A DNA stretch of 17,386 nucleotides, taken from the NCBI GenBank assembly GCA_005789975.1, contig SXWC01000024.1, forward strand, positions 1 to 17,386. Direction: 5' to 3'. The stretch comes from Planctomycetaceae bacterium (GTDB lineage Bacteria; Planctomycetota; Planctomycetia; Pirellulales; UBA1268). The stretch's first letter is position 1. Every line of letters begins with the position of its first letter. This document shows positions 15,144 to 17,386 of the stretch, piece after piece. The notes under the pieces are model-generated. The model saw nothing but the letters and a program-made list of their open reading frames with translations. It was not told where the DNA came from and did no database searches. Position numbers and translations under genes: made by a program.

Positions 15144-16102
15144 TCAGCCGGCGTCGAAGGCCCTGACGAGCCGGGCGAAGTCGTCGGGCGGGATGTCCTC
15201 GGCACGTGCGTTCGGCGGCAGGCCGAGCGCGGCGTAGACCCGCTCGACGGTGGCGTGGGCGGCCTCCGTCTTCTTGCCGCCGGCCATTCGCAGGAGGATG
15301 CCGCGGAGCACCTTGCGGCGATGGCAGAAGACCTCGCGGACGACCTCGTGAAAGCGGCCGAGGTCGCCGATCGCGGCCCGTCGTTCAGGCTCGATATCGA
15401 GCCGCACGATCGCCGACTCGACCTTCGGCCGCGGCCAGAACACGCCCGGCGGCAGGATGCGGATGATCTCGCCGCGGCATTGCGCGCCGATCCAGACCGA
15501 GAGGGCGTTGTAAGGCCCGGTGCCGGCGGTGGCCGTCATCCGTTCCGCCATCTCCCGCTGCACCGTGACGACCGCCGTGTCGAACGGGCGGGGCAGGGCG
15601 AGAAGGTTCGAGATCACCGGGGTGGCGACGCAGTAGGGCAGGTTGGCCACGAGCAAAAAGCGGCCGCGCGGGGAGGCGGCGCGGGCCGTCTCGACGGCCG
15701 CGAGCACCTCCGGTGCGAACCGGTGCTTGCCGGCCAGCACGTCGCCCTCGACGAGGTTCACGTTGTCGCGTTCGACGAGCCGATCGCGTGCCAACTGGGC
15801 GAGGCGGGGATCGATCTCCGCGCTGACGACGCAGGCCGCCGCCGCCGCCACCCGCTCGGTGACGACGCCCGTGCCGCAACCGACCTCCAGCACGACGTCG
15901 GCCGGCTGGATCTCGGCGGTCCGCACGAGCAGGTCGATGAGATTGAGGTCGACGAGGACGTTCTGCCCCTTGCGGGCGTCGATCGTGAATCCGACCTGCG
16001 AGAACAGCTTTTTCAGGTAGGCCGTCGTCTGCCGGGGCTGAGCCGGCGGGGGCTGAGCCTCCGGGGACTGTGACAGCGGGGCGGGAGCTTCGGGTTCGTG
16101 CA

Positions 16103-16106
<4 letters not shown>
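15144..16106 (-). CDS. rsmA: 16S rRNA dimethyladenosine methyltransferase
   Basis: This 320-aa enzyme, also called KsgA, dimethylates two adjacent adenines near the 3' end of 16S rRNA during small-subunit maturation. It shows AYLKKLFSQVGFTIDARKGQNVL (29-51), the SAM-binding motif VLEVGCGTG (72-80) with acidic Glu97 at the end of the next strand, and the target-base motif NLPY (155-158, here NLPYCVATPV). The C-terminal region has FWPRPKVESAIVRL, typical of the family. The first 27 residues are an extra Pro, Gln and Glu-rich segment. The ATG at 16106 overlaps the ribE stop as ATGA; a second ATG follows directly at 16103. No Shine-Dalgarno sequence is seen, so translation is probably coupled to ribE. 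Confidence 0.94.

Positions 16107-17386
<1,280 letters not shown>

Overview
The window is GC-rich and gene-dense and looks like a chromosomal segment of a planctomycete (Planctomycetota, perhaps Pirellulales-like). The best marker is the protein at 9336-10976, whose C-terminal motifs and final Phe match the planctomycete-expanded BBP7-type outer-membrane barrels. The short, frequently switching transcription units and several starts without a Shine-Dalgarno sequence fit that assignment. The phylum is inferred from protein features only. I see no phage, IS element, CRISPR array, tRNA or rRNA, and every recognised gene is intact except the two cut by the window edges.

Layout. (1) 1-2086, plus strand: the end of leuC, then leuD, then a secreted beta-propeller-like protein and a small TPR protein whose start overlaps the preceding stop. 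(2) 2096-3136, minus: bioB. (3) 3409-4029, plus: a small sulfotransferase. The 272 bases between bioB and this gene (3137-3408) show nothing convincing. (4) 7060-4047, minus: arfB, a UVR-domain protein, a 101-aa orphan and an M24 (aminopeptidase P-like) peptidase. (5) 7283-8224, plus: a xylose-isomerase-like TIM-barrel protein whose tail overlaps the convergent TraB/GumN-like exported protein (9111-8152). (6) 9336-10976, plus: the BBP7-type barrel. (7) 16702-10995, minus: ribE and rsmA (overlapping by ATGA), then after 245 bases a 1137-aa fatty acyl-AMP ligase / acyl carrier protein / alpha-oxoamine synthase fusion, followed 19 bases later by a hotdog thioesterase. (8) 16963 to the end, plus: the start of eno.

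Most genes are housekeeping: leucine, biotin and riboflavin synthesis, ribosome maturation and rescue, and glycolysis. The most interesting locus is the fusion plus thioesterase. One polypeptide appears able to activate a free fatty acid, load it on its own carrier domain and condense it decarboxylatively with an amino acid. That matches the acyl-ACP synthetase, carrier protein and serine palmitoyltransferase steps of bacterial sphingolipid synthesis, which are separate proteins in Caulobacter. The lipid product cannot be deduced from this window. Secondary signals are a GC palindrome in the fusion leader, a 36-bp tandem duplication and a long inverted repeat between ribE and eno, and a perfect TATAAT upstream of the UVR gene.
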